Shown here in pieces: positions 35,159 to 43,934 of a stretch of 64,000 nucleotides of DNA. The position numbers were made by a program, and so were the translations under genes. Every line of letters starts with the position of its first letter. Position 1 is the first letter of the stretch. The notes under the pieces were generated by a model that worked only from the letters and a program-made list of their open reading frames with translations, was not told the DNA's origin and searched no databases. Source of the DNA: a virus; IMG/VR virus record IMGVR_UViG_3300050821_003907, positions 1 to 64,000 of that record; one strand, 5' to 3'.

Positions 35159-35396
35159 CAACTGGGGTCCTACCGAGCACCCGGTAGAGCATGACCACGT
35201 AGAAGACGGCCCGGATGTTTACATGGGCACGCCGGACGACGAGCTTAACAAGTACAAGTACGACGAGACTGACGGTCGTGAGACTGGCGGTGCAGGCGTA
35301 TGGAAGAAGGTTGACCACTGCTCAGGTGAGGCTGGCGCTAATGGGACTGCAACTAGCGGATTCCCTGACGGCCCCGGTCCTTGGAAGCAGACCTAG
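35151..35396 (+). CDS. small hypothetical protein
   Basis: An 81-residue acidic protein starting at ATG 35151, with AAGGA 8 nt upstream. MASNWGPTEHPVEHD start and Gly-rich end. Unknown; part of the post-capsid small-gene run. Confidence 0.6.
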   Translation: MASNWGPTEHPVEHDHVEDGPDVYMGTPDDELNKYKYDETDGRETGGAGVWKKVDHCSGEAGANGTATSGFPDGPGPWKQT

Positions 35397-35417
35397 GTCT
35401 AAAGAGCCTGATGCCCC

Positions 35418-35663
35418 GTGAGTATAGAAGCTACAGCGAGGGCACTAGCGCGCATAGAGGGCACGAGCTTTGCGCATCGTTGCCGTAATGGCAGTATGCG
35501 CAATGAAATAGTGACCTTCGCATCCAGTAACGTCGGGTGGGTTCTCCTGCCTCGCACCCAGTATTCAGTGCCGTCAATCGAATGCCCAGGCTGTCACAAC
35601 GTGGCGGTCTGGGTAGACGAAACTAGCGCATGGCGCGTACTGGCGGAGGGATTCCTCCAGTAA
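35418..35663 (+). CDS. small hypothetical protein
   Basis: An 81-residue protein starting at GTG 35418 (MSIEATARALARIEG). Contains CPGCHNVAVW, half of a possible zinc ribbon. No ribosome site. It overlaps the next gene by TAATG, so translation of the membrane protein is probably coupled. Confidence 0.55.
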   Translation: MSIEATARALARIEGTSFAHRCRNGSMRNEIVTFASSNVGWVLLPRTQYSVPSIECPGCHNVAVWVDETSAWRVLAEGFLQ

Positions 35664-36118
35664 TGAGCCGCTTCCAGGACCACTTTCGGCCAACCATATT
35701 TGGCTTGGCTGACGGAATGATGTCCCTCCTGGGAGTAATACTTTACCTGCTAGGACATCAAGACCTCATATTCCTGACTGCTGTATCCGGAGCTATAACT
35801 TCAGCTCTGTCGATGGGCGGCAGTGAATTCTTGTCGGATAGTGATAATGGCCTTAGAGCCTCTGCAATCATGGGCGGTGCCACCGGCATCGGGGCAATAC
35901 TGCCCGCTCTCCCGTTCGCTTTCATGCACGGAACACCCGCGTTTGTGCTAATGATTGCCATTTCATTCGTAATTGCCGTAGGCGTAGGGTGCATACGAGC
36001 TAAGGCTAGGGGCAAGAAGATAACGGTATTTACTGTCGGCAGTACTGTATTGCTGTTTGCCATTATCATAGCTGTAGGAAGCTTGGTCACCGTGTTCCTT
36101 CCTGGAGGCGCTGGTTAA
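35663..36118 (+). CDS. reduced VIT1-like membrane protein
   Basis: A 151-residue protein with five membrane helices. TIFGLADGMMSLLGV and AVSGAITSALSMGGSEFLS match TM1 and TM2 of the VIT1/CCC1 iron-manganese transporter family. The cytosolic metal-binding insert between TM2 and TM3 (about 60-70 residues in full-length members) is absent. ATG 35663 shares bases with the preceding stop. GGAGG-GATT-CCTCC just upstream could hide a ribosome site. Transport activity is not established. Confidence 0.65.
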   Translation: MSRFQDHFRPTIFGLADGMMSLLGVILYLLGHQDLIFLTAVSGAITSALSMGGSEFLSDSDNGLRASAIMGGATGIGAILPALPFAFMHGTPAFVLMIAISFVIAVGVGCIRAKARGKKITVFTVGSTVLLFAIIIAVGSLVTVFLPGGAG

Positions 36119-36119
36119 A

Positions 36120-36317
36120 ATGTCCCCTTGGCGTGCAGGCTACGGGTCCGCATCTAAAGTTCATATCCGGATACGCAAGGAAAGCGCCTACTGGGTGTGG
36201 AGAGTGGTGGTTAACGCAAACGACCACTGCGGGGACATCGGAGCATCGGGTGAACGCCTTACGTGGGCTGAGGCTTTTTCAGCAGCAAGGGAAGAGTGCA
36301 TGTGGTGGGTGCGGTAG
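36120..36317 (+). CDS. small hypothetical protein
   Basis: A 65-residue Trp-rich, basic protein beginning 1 nt after the VIT-like gene. No domain recognised. Precedes the sugar-modification cassette. Confidence 0.5.
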   Translation: MSPWRAGYGSASKVHIRIRKESAYWVWRVVVNANDHCGDIGASGERLTWAEAFSAAREECMWWVR

Positions 36318-36326
36318 ACTGTCCGC

Positions 36327-37382
36327 ATGCGAATACTGGCCATTCATGACAGCTCAGGCTGTGCTTGGTATCGAATCATCCAGCCTCTGCTAGAATTTCG
36401 TAAGCACGGATATGACGTTACCTTCGTTACTGCTCACAACGAGTGCACGCCTTACGACGAGAAACAGGGTTTTGAGCTGACCCGGAACTTCTCAGGCTTT
36501 GACCTGGTAGTAGGGCAGCGAGTCAACAAGTACGACGGTCTTAGCGTGTGGCGCAGGGGACGCACCCCGTTCAGCCGCCTGGTTTACGAGAATGACGACG
36601 ACCTGTTCAACGTGACGCAGGAAAACTGGCAGGCGTTCCAGCACTACCAGCGCACAGACGTGCGTGAAGCTGTTATCGCGGCATGTGAGGTTTCAGACCT
36701 CGTCACAGTGTCTACCGACCGCCTTAAGGCGATTCACGATGAGTTCAACCCGAACACCATCGTGCTGCAAAATCTTATCCCGGCATATGTCCTCAATCAG
36801 GTGCGTACTGAACGCAAGCGTCCCAGGGTTGGCTGGGTAGGTGGTGCCTCGCACGGGCGCGACGTGCATCTTGCGACGCCTTCTGTGAGGCGATTCCTGA
36901 AGCGCTTTCCGGAGTGGGACCTTTACCTCGGTGGCGTGGACTTCCGGCCTAGCTTTAAGGTTGCACGGGACCGCGCGTTCCATGAGCCGTGGATTAAGGT
37001 AACCGACAAGCCCGGCGCGTATTACGAGAGCATCGACTTTGACATCGGCATCTGCCCGCTGATTGACACAGAATTCGCCAAGTCCAAGAGCTACATCAAG
37101 GCACTGGAGTACATGGCACGCGGCATTCCCGTGGTAGCCAGTGACTGCGCCCCCTATAACGAGATAGTGGTACATGGCGAGAATGGCTTCCTGGTAAGGC
37201 GTGACCATGAATGGCTGGAAACCCTTTCCACCTTGGCGGGCGATAGTGACTTGCGGCACAAGATGGGCGAGGCGGGCAAGGCTACTGCTGCTGAGCACAC
37301 TATCGATGAGCACTGGACTCGGTGGGAACAGGCATACAGTAAGCTGTATCCAGCCAACTGGACTTTCGGAAGAAATGTGTAA
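36327..37382 (+). CDS. GT1/GT4-type glycosyltransferase
   Basis: A 351-residue GT-B enzyme. N-terminal Rossmann start MRILAIHDSSGCAWYR; C-terminal donor domain with KSYIKALEYMARGIPVVASD and YNEIVVHGENGFLV, the nucleotide-sugar binding region of GT4 enzymes. TAGACT ends 6 nt before ATG, so the mRNA is probably leaderless. First gene of the sugar cassette. Confidence 0.88.
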   Translation: MRILAIHDSSGCAWYRIIQPLLEFRKHGYDVTFVTAHNECTPYDEKQGFELTRNFSGFDLVVGQRVNKYDGLSVWRRGRTPFSRLVYENDDDLFNVTQENWQAFQHYQRTDVREAVIAACEVSDLVTVSTDRLKAIHDEFNPNTIVLQNLIPAYVLNQVRTERKRPRVGWVGGASHGRDVHLATPSVRRFLKRFPEWDLYLGGVDFRPSFKVARDRAFHEPWIKVTDKPGAYYESIDFDIGICPLIDTEFAKSKSYIKALEYMARGIPVVASDCAPYNEIVVHGENGFLVRRDHEWLETLSTLAGDSDLRHKMGEAGKATAAEHTIDEHWTRWEQAYSKLYPANWTFGRNV

Positions 37383-38115
37383 ACCTGTGAGTGAGAGTAC
37401 GTCACCCCTGTTCTCGTGCTTCCTGCTGTCCCACAATAAGGGACCATATGCCGTTCAAGCTATTCAGAGCGTGCTCAACCAGACGTTTCAGGACTGGGAG
37501 TGCTGGATTATCGAGAACAGCACGGACACTACGACGCGTCCTCTGCTCAAGCAGCGCATGCCTGAAATCCTTACGGACCCTCGTTTTCACTATGAGGAGC
37601 TGACAGTTCCCCAGAACATCCGGGAAACCAAGTACGTGCCTTCATGGCTCCTGAACGTCTACCACCCTGAGGCTAACGGCAAGTGGATTTTCTACCTCAG
37701 TGATGATGACCTGTTCATGGAAGACTGCTTTGAGGTTTGTGCAGAGCACATCCGTGCCGAAAGCAATCAGCACTGGGAAGTGGCCTGGTTTGGCCTCAAG
37801 GGAATTCGTGCCGTTGACCACCGAGTGGTAAAAGGCATGCCTATCTTCATGATTCCTGCTAATGGCCCGCGAGGTAAAGGCTGTGGTAACTGGAATATCG
37901 ACGGTTACATTGATGGTGGTCAGGTCATTTACCGTAAGGGATGCCTTGAGCAGCTTGAGAAGCCGAGGTTCCCGGAGACTTACGCAGGAGACCTCGCACG
38001 CCATTCTGACGGGCTGTTCCTTAATAAGCTTGCTGAGCACTACACGTTCCAGCCCATTTACCGCACACTGGCCATTCATCGCTTCACGCCTGTGTCCACT
38101 TGGAGTAAAGCGTAA
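37375..38115 (+). CDS. family 2 glycosyltransferase
   Basis: A 246-residue GT-A enzyme: FSCFLLSHNKGPYAVQAIQSVLNQTF start, WIIENSTD, and WIFYLSDDDLF with the DXD metal motif. ATG 37375 overlaps the end of the previous gene by 8 nt. It shares a TAATG junction with the acetyltransferase gene. Confidence 0.85.
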   Translation: MCKPVSESTSPLFSCFLLSHNKGPYAVQAIQSVLNQTFQDWECWIIENSTDTTTRPLLKQRMPEILTDPRFHYEELTVPQNIRETKYVPSWLLNVYHPEANGKWIFYLSDDDLFMEDCFEVCAEHIRAESNQHWEVAWFGLKGIRAVDHRVVKGMPIFMIPANGPRGKGCGNWNIDGYIDGGQVIYRKGCLEQLEKPRFPETYAGDLARHSDGLFLNKLAEHYTFQPIYRTLAIHRFTPVSTWSKA

Positions 38116-38582
38116 TGGAAGTACAGCTAGAGAAGTTGCATTACGCGTTGCTTGAAGCTGTTCGCGTGTGGCGCAATAGTAACGCTGAGTTCTTCGGAGA
38201 TACGCAGCCTATCTCTCGTAACATGCAGCAAGAGTGGTTTGACGATTACATCGTTAATCCCTCGGACCACATGTACGCTGTTGTCGTAGATGACATCCTT
38301 CCTGTGGGAACTATAGGCATTCGTTCAGACACGCGTGAAATACAGCGTGTGATGCTAGGGGATAAAGACTACGCTCGTACAGGCGTGATGTCGCAAGCAC
38401 TTAGCTTGCTCATGAAAGCTTACGGGCCTGGTGACTTCTTCTTGTACGTTAAGCAGGACAATGATAAGGCCATTGATTTCTACCGGAAGAATGGCTTTAA
38501 CCGCACGGTATCCGTAAGGCCGCGCCCAGGGATGATTTCCATGCACCGTTACGTGCCCTACACAGAAATGATTGCATCATGA
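38115..38582 (+). CDS. GNAT-type N-acetyltransferase
   Basis: A 155-residue protein. VGTIGIRSDT and MLGDKDYARTGVMSQALSLL form the acetyl-CoA-binding region (a variant R/Q-x-x-G-x-G/A), and DNDKAIDFYRKNGF is the classic GNAT C-terminal motif. In this context it probably acetylates an amino sugar made by the neighbouring aminotransferase. Confidence 0.8.
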   Translation: MEVQLEKLHYALLEAVRVWRNSNAEFFGDTQPISRNMQQEWFDDYIVNPSDHMYAVVVDDILPVGTIGIRSDTREIQRVMLGDKDYARTGVMSQALSLLMKAYGPGDFFLYVKQDNDKAIDFYRKNGFNRTVSVRPRPGMISMHRYVPYTEMIAS

Positions 38583-39739
38583 TACCTTTGTTCCGGCCGT
38601 CAGTAACTGACCGGGAAATTGAAGCGGTAACTCGCGTTCTCAAGTCCGGATGGTGGGCCCTGGGTCCGGAGGTAGAAGCATTCGAGAATGACTTCGCGGA
38701 GTACTTGCGAGTTCAGGCGCACGCTGCTGGAACTAAGCATCAGTTTGCCGCCGCTCCTTACGCTGTCGGAGTTAACTCATGCACTTCCGCACTAGAACTG
38801 GCTGCCCGGTCTCTAGGTGTTGAGAAGGGAACGGTAGTAGTTCCTGCACTGACGTTCGTGTCCACCGGCCAGGCGATGCTGCATGCAGGCAACAACGTGG
38901 TTTTCGCTGACATTGACGAGACTACGATGTGCCTTGACTGGAACGACGCTCTTAACACGCTAGAACGCGCCACAGCACGGCGCAAGGACGCCCCCAAGGC
39001 GATTGTCCCCGTATGGTACGCAGGACGTGTATCGCTGCCTCCGGCCCTCCCAGGGGGCATTACGGTCATCGAGGACTGTGCGCATGCCGCAGGCTCTCGC
39101 CTGGCAGGCACTGTGGGTAATGCCGCTGCCTGGTCGTTCCAAGCTGTCAAGAACCTCGCAGTGGGAGATGGCGGCATGGTCACCACCACAGACCCGCTGG
39201 CTTACGCTAAGCTCAAGCCACTTCGTTGGTGCGGGATTGACCGCTCTACGTGGGAGCGAGACAACAAGAAGGGCTATAACTGGGATTACGACATCCCAGC
39301 TGACGGTGAGAAAGCCCATCTTAATGACATCGCAGCAGCACTGGGGCGCGTCCAGCTATCCCGGCTGAATGAGATGAATGACCAGCGCTTCCAGATTCTC
39401 AAGCAGTACAAGTCTGGCTTTGACGGCCTGAGCTGGCTTAAGATGCGAGAAGACTTCAGCCCGTATGAGTCCAATCACCTGATGACTGTTCGCATCAATG
39501 CCGCTAACCGTGACAGGTTCATTGACCACATGCTGGCGCATGGTATTTCTGCTGGCGTTCACTACAAGCCCATTACTTACTACAAGGGCGTTTTCCCGAA
39601 CGCACGTAACTTGCCTGTTACGGAAAAGGTATGGCGTGAGCTAGTCACCTTGCCGCTTTATCCTGACCTCGTGTGGGATGACGTAGATAAGGTTATCGGT
39701 GTAGTGCGAGCATTCAGCCCGGTACGCGAGGGGGTCTAA
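38579..39739 (+). CDS. DegT/DnrJ/EryC1-type sugar aminotransferase
   Basis: A 386-residue PLP enzyme. Motifs: IPLFRPSVTDREIEAV, GVNSCTSALELA, PALTFVSTGQA, VIEDCAHAAGS (Asp166) and SFQAVKNLAVGDGGM with the PLP lysine Lys191. Family members aminate keto-sugar nucleotides. It overlaps both neighbours (ATGA, TAATG). Confidence 0.93.
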   Translation: MIPLFRPSVTDREIEAVTRVLKSGWWALGPEVEAFENDFAEYLRVQAHAAGTKHQFAAAPYAVGVNSCTSALELAARSLGVEKGTVVVPALTFVSTGQAMLHAGNNVVFADIDETTMCLDWNDALNTLERATARRKDAPKAIVPVWYAGRVSLPPALPGGITVIEDCAHAAGSRLAGTVGNAAAWSFQAVKNLAVGDGGMVTTTDPLAYAKLKPLRWCGIDRSTWERDNKKGYNWDYDIPADGEKAHLNDIAAALGRVQLSRLNEMNDQRFQILKQYKSGFDGLSWLKMREDFSPYESNHLMTVRINAANRDRFIDHMLAHGISAGVHYKPITYYKGVFPNARNLPVTEKVWRELVTLPLYPDLVWDDVDKVIGVVRAFSPVREGV

Positions 39740-40335
39740 TGTATACCGATAAGGACACGCTAAATTACGCTCCTTTGTACAAGGAGCTGTTCACGAAACT
39801 GCCTGAGTCACCTCGTATTCTTGAGGTAGGCGTGTACTGCGGTGACTCCCTTCGCATGTGGAAAGAATGGTTTCCGGAATCGGTTATCTGCGGAGTCGAG
39901 AAATACACAGAATTCAAGCAGCTCTGGCCACATGACATTCCGGTGGTAGTTACTGACCAGTGCGACCAGGCTCTGGCTGCTAGGGTGCTCTTTTACTCTA
40001 ATGACGGCTACGACATGGTGATTGATGACGCTTCTCACTTCGGGATGCTATCGGCTGAGACTTTCCGCCTTTTGTGGCCTGTTGTACGTCCCGGTGGATG
40101 GTACGTACTGGAAGACTGGACTGTAGGCTTGCCTGTTAGCCCTCATTACCCTAACTTCGGTGGAATCAGCATGCTGCAACTAGCTCAGGAGTTCATTACT
40201 AATCTACGGCCTTCTACTTCAATTCACGACATGGGTAAGCACGTTGAAGAGGCAGGAGATGTAGACAGCGTTGTAGAATTGCGTTACATCTACGGAATGG
40301 CGTGTATTAAGAAGCAGGGAATCCATGAATCGTAA
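39739..40335 (+). CDS. SAM-dependent methyltransferase (CmcI/macrocin-type)
   Basis: A 198-residue protein: MYTDKDTLNYAPLYKELF, then ILEVGVYCGDSLRMWKEWFP and DMVIDDASHF, matching class I methyltransferases that methylate sugar hydroxyls in antibiotic pathways. Start overlaps the aminotransferase stop (TAATG). Confidence 0.8.
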   Translation: MYTDKDTLNYAPLYKELFTKLPESPRILEVGVYCGDSLRMWKEWFPESVICGVEKYTEFKQLWPHDIPVVVTDQCDQALAARVLFYSNDGYDMVIDDASHFGMLSAETFRLLWPVVRPGGWYVLEDWTVGLPVSPHYPNFGGISMLQLAQEFITNLRPSTSIHDMGKHVEEAGDVDSVVELRYIYGMACIKKQGIHES

Positions 40336-40912
40336 TCATGAAGTATGGCACGATACTGTTATCAACGCTGAAGTAATAAGCCATCTTGAAGGTAATATCT
40401 ATGAGGCCATTCATCGTCAGCATTTGCGTAATTGGTGCCTGGAAGAGTTTGCCCCTTACAGTTCTGTGCTAGAAGTAGGTTGCGGTCCTGGCTTGGTGGC
40501 CGAAGAATTGATGCCTCATTTCCTGTACACAGGCGTGGATAATTCCAGGTTGATGCTAGATTATGCGCAAGAAAAGAATCCTGACTTCAATTTGGCTTTT
40601 GGTGACGCCTATGATTTGGTGTTTGCCGATAACTTTTTTGACCACGTAATATCTTTTGCGGTACTAGGTCATCTTCCCGCTGATAGCATAAATCAGCCCC
40701 TGGCGGAAATGTGCCGGGTAGCTCGCAATAGTGTGTTGTTCACAGCCTGGGACAGACCGCTGAATGACGGGCACCAAGACGTGGGAAATGCCATTCATAA
40801 CGCGTACTCCGAAGATTACCTCCGCGCACAGTGCCCTTCAGGCACGATACTTTCATTCGTAAAAGACTTCGGGGTCGATACTTTCGGCTACCGGATAGGA
40901 GTAAACTCTTAG
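40325..40912 (+). CDS. class I SAM-dependent methyltransferase
   Basis: A 195-residue protein with VLEVGCGPGLVAEEL (SAM motif I) and a methyltransferase_11-type FDHVISFAVLGHLP. Substrate unknown; a sugar N- or O-methylation is likely from context. Overlaps the previous gene by 11 nt. Confidence 0.85.
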   Translation: MNRNHEVWHDTVINAEVISHLEGNIYEAIHRQHLRNWCLEEFAPYSSVLEVGCGPGLVAEELMPHFLYTGVDNSRLMLDYAQEKNPDFNLAFGDAYDLVFADNFFDHVISFAVLGHLPADSINQPLAEMCRVARNSVLFTAWDRPLNDGHQDVGNAIHNAYSEDYLRAQCPSGTILSFVKDFGVDTFGYRIGVNS

Positions 40913-40914
40913 CC

Positions 40915-41973
40915 ATGAGGTACCTAGTTACGGGTGCAGGCGGTTTTGCTGGTCACCATCTCCTGGAGCATGTGCTAGCTAGCACAGATGCCTACGTGAT
41001 AGCTACGGACAGTTTCCGGCACAAGGGCAAGATGAGTCGCATCACGCAAGTCCTTGACGCACGCCCGGAGTTCACTTCGCGTACTGAAATCATCACGCAT
41101 GACTTGAATAAGCCATTCAGTCGCAAGCACGAACTGTGCATGAAGGACAGCGTTGACTACATCATCGCGTACGCCTCAGAGAGCCACGTAGACAGGTCTA
41201 TCGATGACCCTGTGCCGTTCGTCCAGAACAACGTCAACGTAGCTCTACAGACCATGGAGCTAGCTCGTGCGATTAATCCTAAGGCTGTCGTTTGGGTTAG
41301 CACTGATGAAGTATACGGTCCCGTAACACGGCGTAGCGTGAAGGGGGTAGCCGAATGGGCACCCGCCATTCCGTCTAACCCCTACTCGGCCAGTAAGGCA
41401 GCGCAAGAAGCAATTTGCATCTCTTACTGGCGTACATACGGCGTTCCGCTAATTATTCTTAACTGCATGAACATGATTGGCGAACGCCAGGACGCCGAAA
41501 AGTTCGTGCCCTTCGTTGTGAAGAGCCTGATGGCAGGCGAGGAAGTGCCTATTCACACTACGAACGAGCCTGTAGCAGACCCTACAGGGTCCAGGCATTA
41601 CCTGCACGCCCGTAACCTGGCTCATGCCATTACGTTCCTGCTAGCGCGTGACAAGATAGGCATGTACCCTCACTGGGCGCAAGGTAGCCTCGGCCATGTT
41701 CGCACAGGAAGGCCAGACCGCTATAACGTAGCGACAGAAACGCGGCTTTCTAATTTCAAGATGGCTTCACTGATAGCAGATTATGCTGGGTATGAACTTA
41801 AGTACAGGCTTGTGGATGCCCACACGATTAGGCCAGGACATGACGCGCACTACGGACTGGACGCTTCAAAGCTCCAGAAGCTCGGCTGGGAACCGCCTGT
41901 GCCTTTTGAGGAGAGCCTGAAGCGCACTATTTCATGGACCGTAAATAATCCTGAATGGCTATTGCCTGATTAG
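40915..41973 (+). CDS. NDP-sugar 4,6-dehydratase/epimerase (SDR)
   Basis: A 352-residue extended SDR enzyme. NAD motif GAGGFAG (7-13), STDEVYG (129-135, with the Asp-Glu pair used by 4,6-dehydratases) and YSASK with Tyr157 and Lys161. It most likely makes the 4-keto-6-deoxy sugar used by the aminotransferase. ATG 40915 follows TAAACT by 7 nt; the longer frame from 40831 only overlaps the methyltransferase. Confidence 0.9.
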   Translation: MRYLVTGAGGFAGHHLLEHVLASTDAYVIATDSFRHKGKMSRITQVLDARPEFTSRTEIITHDLNKPFSRKHELCMKDSVDYIIAYASESHVDRSIDDPVPFVQNNVNVALQTMELARAINPKAVVWVSTDEVYGPVTRRSVKGVAEWAPAIPSNPYSASKAAQEAICISYWRTYGVPLIILNCMNMIGERQDAEKFVPFVVKSLMAGEEVPIHTTNEPVADPTGSRHYLHARNLAHAITFLLARDKIGMYPHWAQGSLGHVRTGRPDRYNVATETRLSNFKMASLIADYAGYELKYRLVDAHTIRPGHDAHYGLDASKLQKLGWEPPVPFEESLKRTISWTVNNPEWLLPD

Positions 41974-41997
41974 GACTGTCCCGGTAGGCTCGCAAAC
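41962..41997 (+). promoter_or_regulatory. leaderless promoter for gene at 41998
   Basis: TTGCCT (41962-41967), exactly 17-nt spacer, TAGGCT (41985-41990), then 7 nt to ATG. Among the clearest leaderless promoters in the window. Confidence 0.65.
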
Positions 41998-42153
41998 ATG
42001 TGTGAGAACCCAGATAACAAGAAGAACCCCTTGCGGGGAAAGCCTGAAGTGCGCGGTGGAGAGTCTGAAGAAGACTTCACCGGAGTTGAAGAGGCCCTAC
42101 AGGCTACGCTGCCTTACAGCGATTGCCCCGACGACGTGAATCCGGATGCCTAA
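41998..42153 (+). CDS. small acidic protein
   Basis: A 51-residue acidic protein (MCENPDNKKNPLRGK start). Leaderless promoter directly upstream, and TAATG overlap with the next methyltransferase gene. Unknown function. Confidence 0.6.
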   Translation: MCENPDNKKNPLRGKPEVRGGESEEDFTGVEEALQATLPYSDCPDDVNPDA

Positions 42154-42719
42154 TGCGACTCGTTAATGGTGACCTAGAACAGTCACGCCCGTGGCGCATC
42201 AGGCGTCTCATGCAGCAAGTAGAAGAGATGGAGCCTGAATGGCTGACTCACGGTAATCGTCACGATGACAAGTACCTGCCGTGGATGCCCTTCCAGCCGT
42301 CTAACTTCATCGCGATGGTAGCAGAATGCATCACCTATACCGAGGGTTTTACATTCCTTGACGTAGGTTGCGGCATTGGCACTAAGGTAGCCCTGGCTAG
42401 TGAAGTGTTTGGCCTGGAGGCGGACGGCATTGAAGTTGACGCAGAGATGGCAGTAGAAGCACGCAAGTGGAAAACAGGTGAAATACTTGTGCAAGACGCA
42501 CTAGAATTGCCTGGCTTGTACGAGAACTATGACATCATCTGGTTGTACCGGCCATTCCGCGACATTCCTTCAGAGCGTGCGCTTGAGGAAATGATTCACA
42601 AGAACATGAAGTCCGGTGCCATCCTGGCAGGCGGAGCTTGGGAGCTGCACCCGCCAGGAAACTGGCCTATCGTAATTGATGACTGGGAAATCCGTCGCGG
42701 AGCGTGGATTAAGCCGTAA
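42153..42719 (+). CDS. class I SAM-dependent methyltransferase
   Basis: A 188-residue protein with FLDVGCGIGTKVALASEVFG (SAM motif I), GIEVDAEM (motif II acidic residue) and YDIIWLYRPF. Start ATG 42153 shares a base with the preceding stop. Probably a sugar or protein methyltransferase linked to the cassette. Confidence 0.82.
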   Translation: MRLVNGDLEQSRPWRIRRLMQQVEEMEPEWLTHGNRHDDKYLPWMPFQPSNFIAMVAECITYTEGFTFLDVGCGIGTKVALASEVFGLEADGIEVDAEMAVEARKWKTGEILVQDALELPGLYENYDIIWLYRPFRDIPSERALEEMIHKNMKSGAILAGGAWELHPPGNWPIVIDDWEIRRGAWIKP

Positions 42720-42740
42720 CTCCTGTGCTACACTTACGAT

Positions 42741-43433
42741 ATGAGCAGACACCCCGAAGCCGTACCTGAGTTTATAGGTGAAATACAAATTCTAGCTGTA
42801 GAGCTAGTGTCGGGGCGGCGGCGTGCTGCGCAGCGTATGCTCACTTTGTGTACAGGATGCACTGCTGAACGGTGGACCACTAAACGGCAACTACTTAAAA
42901 GCCTTACTTGTCGTGTTTGCGCTAACGAAAGTAGAGCTCTCCATACCGCACGTCTATCTCCGGGTCAGCAAGTAGGATTTTACACCGTACTTTCCATAAA
43001 ACGACGTGCATATGCTGGGTTTATGTATGAGGTACAAGATAACAGGTGTGGACACGTGAATGAGGTGAACGACGCTGTACGTCATGAGTTCAAGGGTAAG
43101 AAATCTCTATGTGAGTGTCCCCTTCGTTATACGGAGAAATCCGGTTACATTAGATGGCAGTGGCGCATGCCTGACGGACGGCGCGTAATCCTACTTGAAC
43201 ATCGTATGGTCATGGCAGGAATGCTTAAACGAGAACTATATGCGCATGAAAACCCTCATCACAAAAATGGCGTTAAGGATGATAACTGTCCTGAAAACCT
43301 AGAACTGTGGAGCACTTTTCAACCTGCTGGACAACGTATAGAAGATAAAACCGCCTGGGCAATAAAATGGCTTGAGCAATATCTGTCTCCGGAAGAGAAA
43401 AACAGTATTGCTCAAGCCTGGATTAAGTCTTAG
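42741..43433 (+). CDS. HNH homing-type endonuclease
   Basis: A 230-residue protein. Two Cys pairs (CTGC and CRVC) near residues 37-60 form a zinc module; the HNH motif lies at HENPHHKNGVKDDNCPENLELWS. TACACT ends 6 nt before ATG. The gene is more A+T-rich than its neighbours by eye, consistent with a mobile selfish gene inserted between the sugar cassette and the 43935 gene. Confidence 0.85.
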   Translation: MSRHPEAVPEFIGEIQILAVELVSGRRRAAQRMLTLCTGCTAERWTTKRQLLKSLTCRVCANESRALHTARLSPGQQVGFYTVLSIKRRAYAGFMYEVQDNRCGHVNEVNDAVRHEFKGKKSLCECPLRYTEKSGYIRWQWRMPDGRRVILLEHRMVMAGMLKRELYAHENPHHKNGVKDDNCPENLELWSTFQPAGQRIEDKTAWAIKWLEQYLSPEEKNSIAQAWIKS

Positions 43434-43887
43434 GTAAGGCGTGTGATATTAGCGGCCGAGATTGCTGGCCACGAGCTGCTAGTGGAATATAGCTTAGCTG
43501 TTAGCGGCGGTGATACTTCCGAATCGATGAGCACGACCTTGGTAGTACTCGTGCCGCCGCTATCAGTAGTGGTGAATACCACTGAACCCCACCAATAGCC
43601 ATCCGTGTGAAGGTAAGCATTTCCTACAGCGTGGAAGTTAAACGCGAGTCCGGAAGATGCCTGTGATATGTCGATAGAAGCACCTAGAACAGTCAGTGTC
43701 GCTGTAGTGGCTGTACCCCCACCTGCGTATGCGTAGTCACCAAAGATGCTAATGCTTACGTAGGGTACTGAAGACAGGTCTCCGGGTGTACTTGCCTGGG
43801 GTCGAATGAAATAAAGGTTACGGTTTCATCGGCTGTCGGGCTTGTAACGCCTATGCTCAGGCCGCCATACATTTGTCCTGTAGTCAT
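43430..43887 (-). pseudogene. frameshifted paralogue of the 18540 gene
   Basis: From ATG 43887 the frame reads MTTGQMYGGLSIG and TADETVTFISFDP, then shifts at the C-run opposite 43798-43801. In the adjacent frame it continues with QASTPGD, ISQASSGLA, HTDGYWWGSVVF and NITRLT, aligning along the full 151-residue protein at 18540. One inserted C would restore it. Its stop overlaps the HNH gene's stop. It is either a decayed duplicate or expressed only by frameshifting. Confidence 0.75.
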
Positions 43888-43934
43888 ACTTAAAGGCTAG
43901 CACAGCCCTTACTTAATTTAAGTACTCTAGGGGT

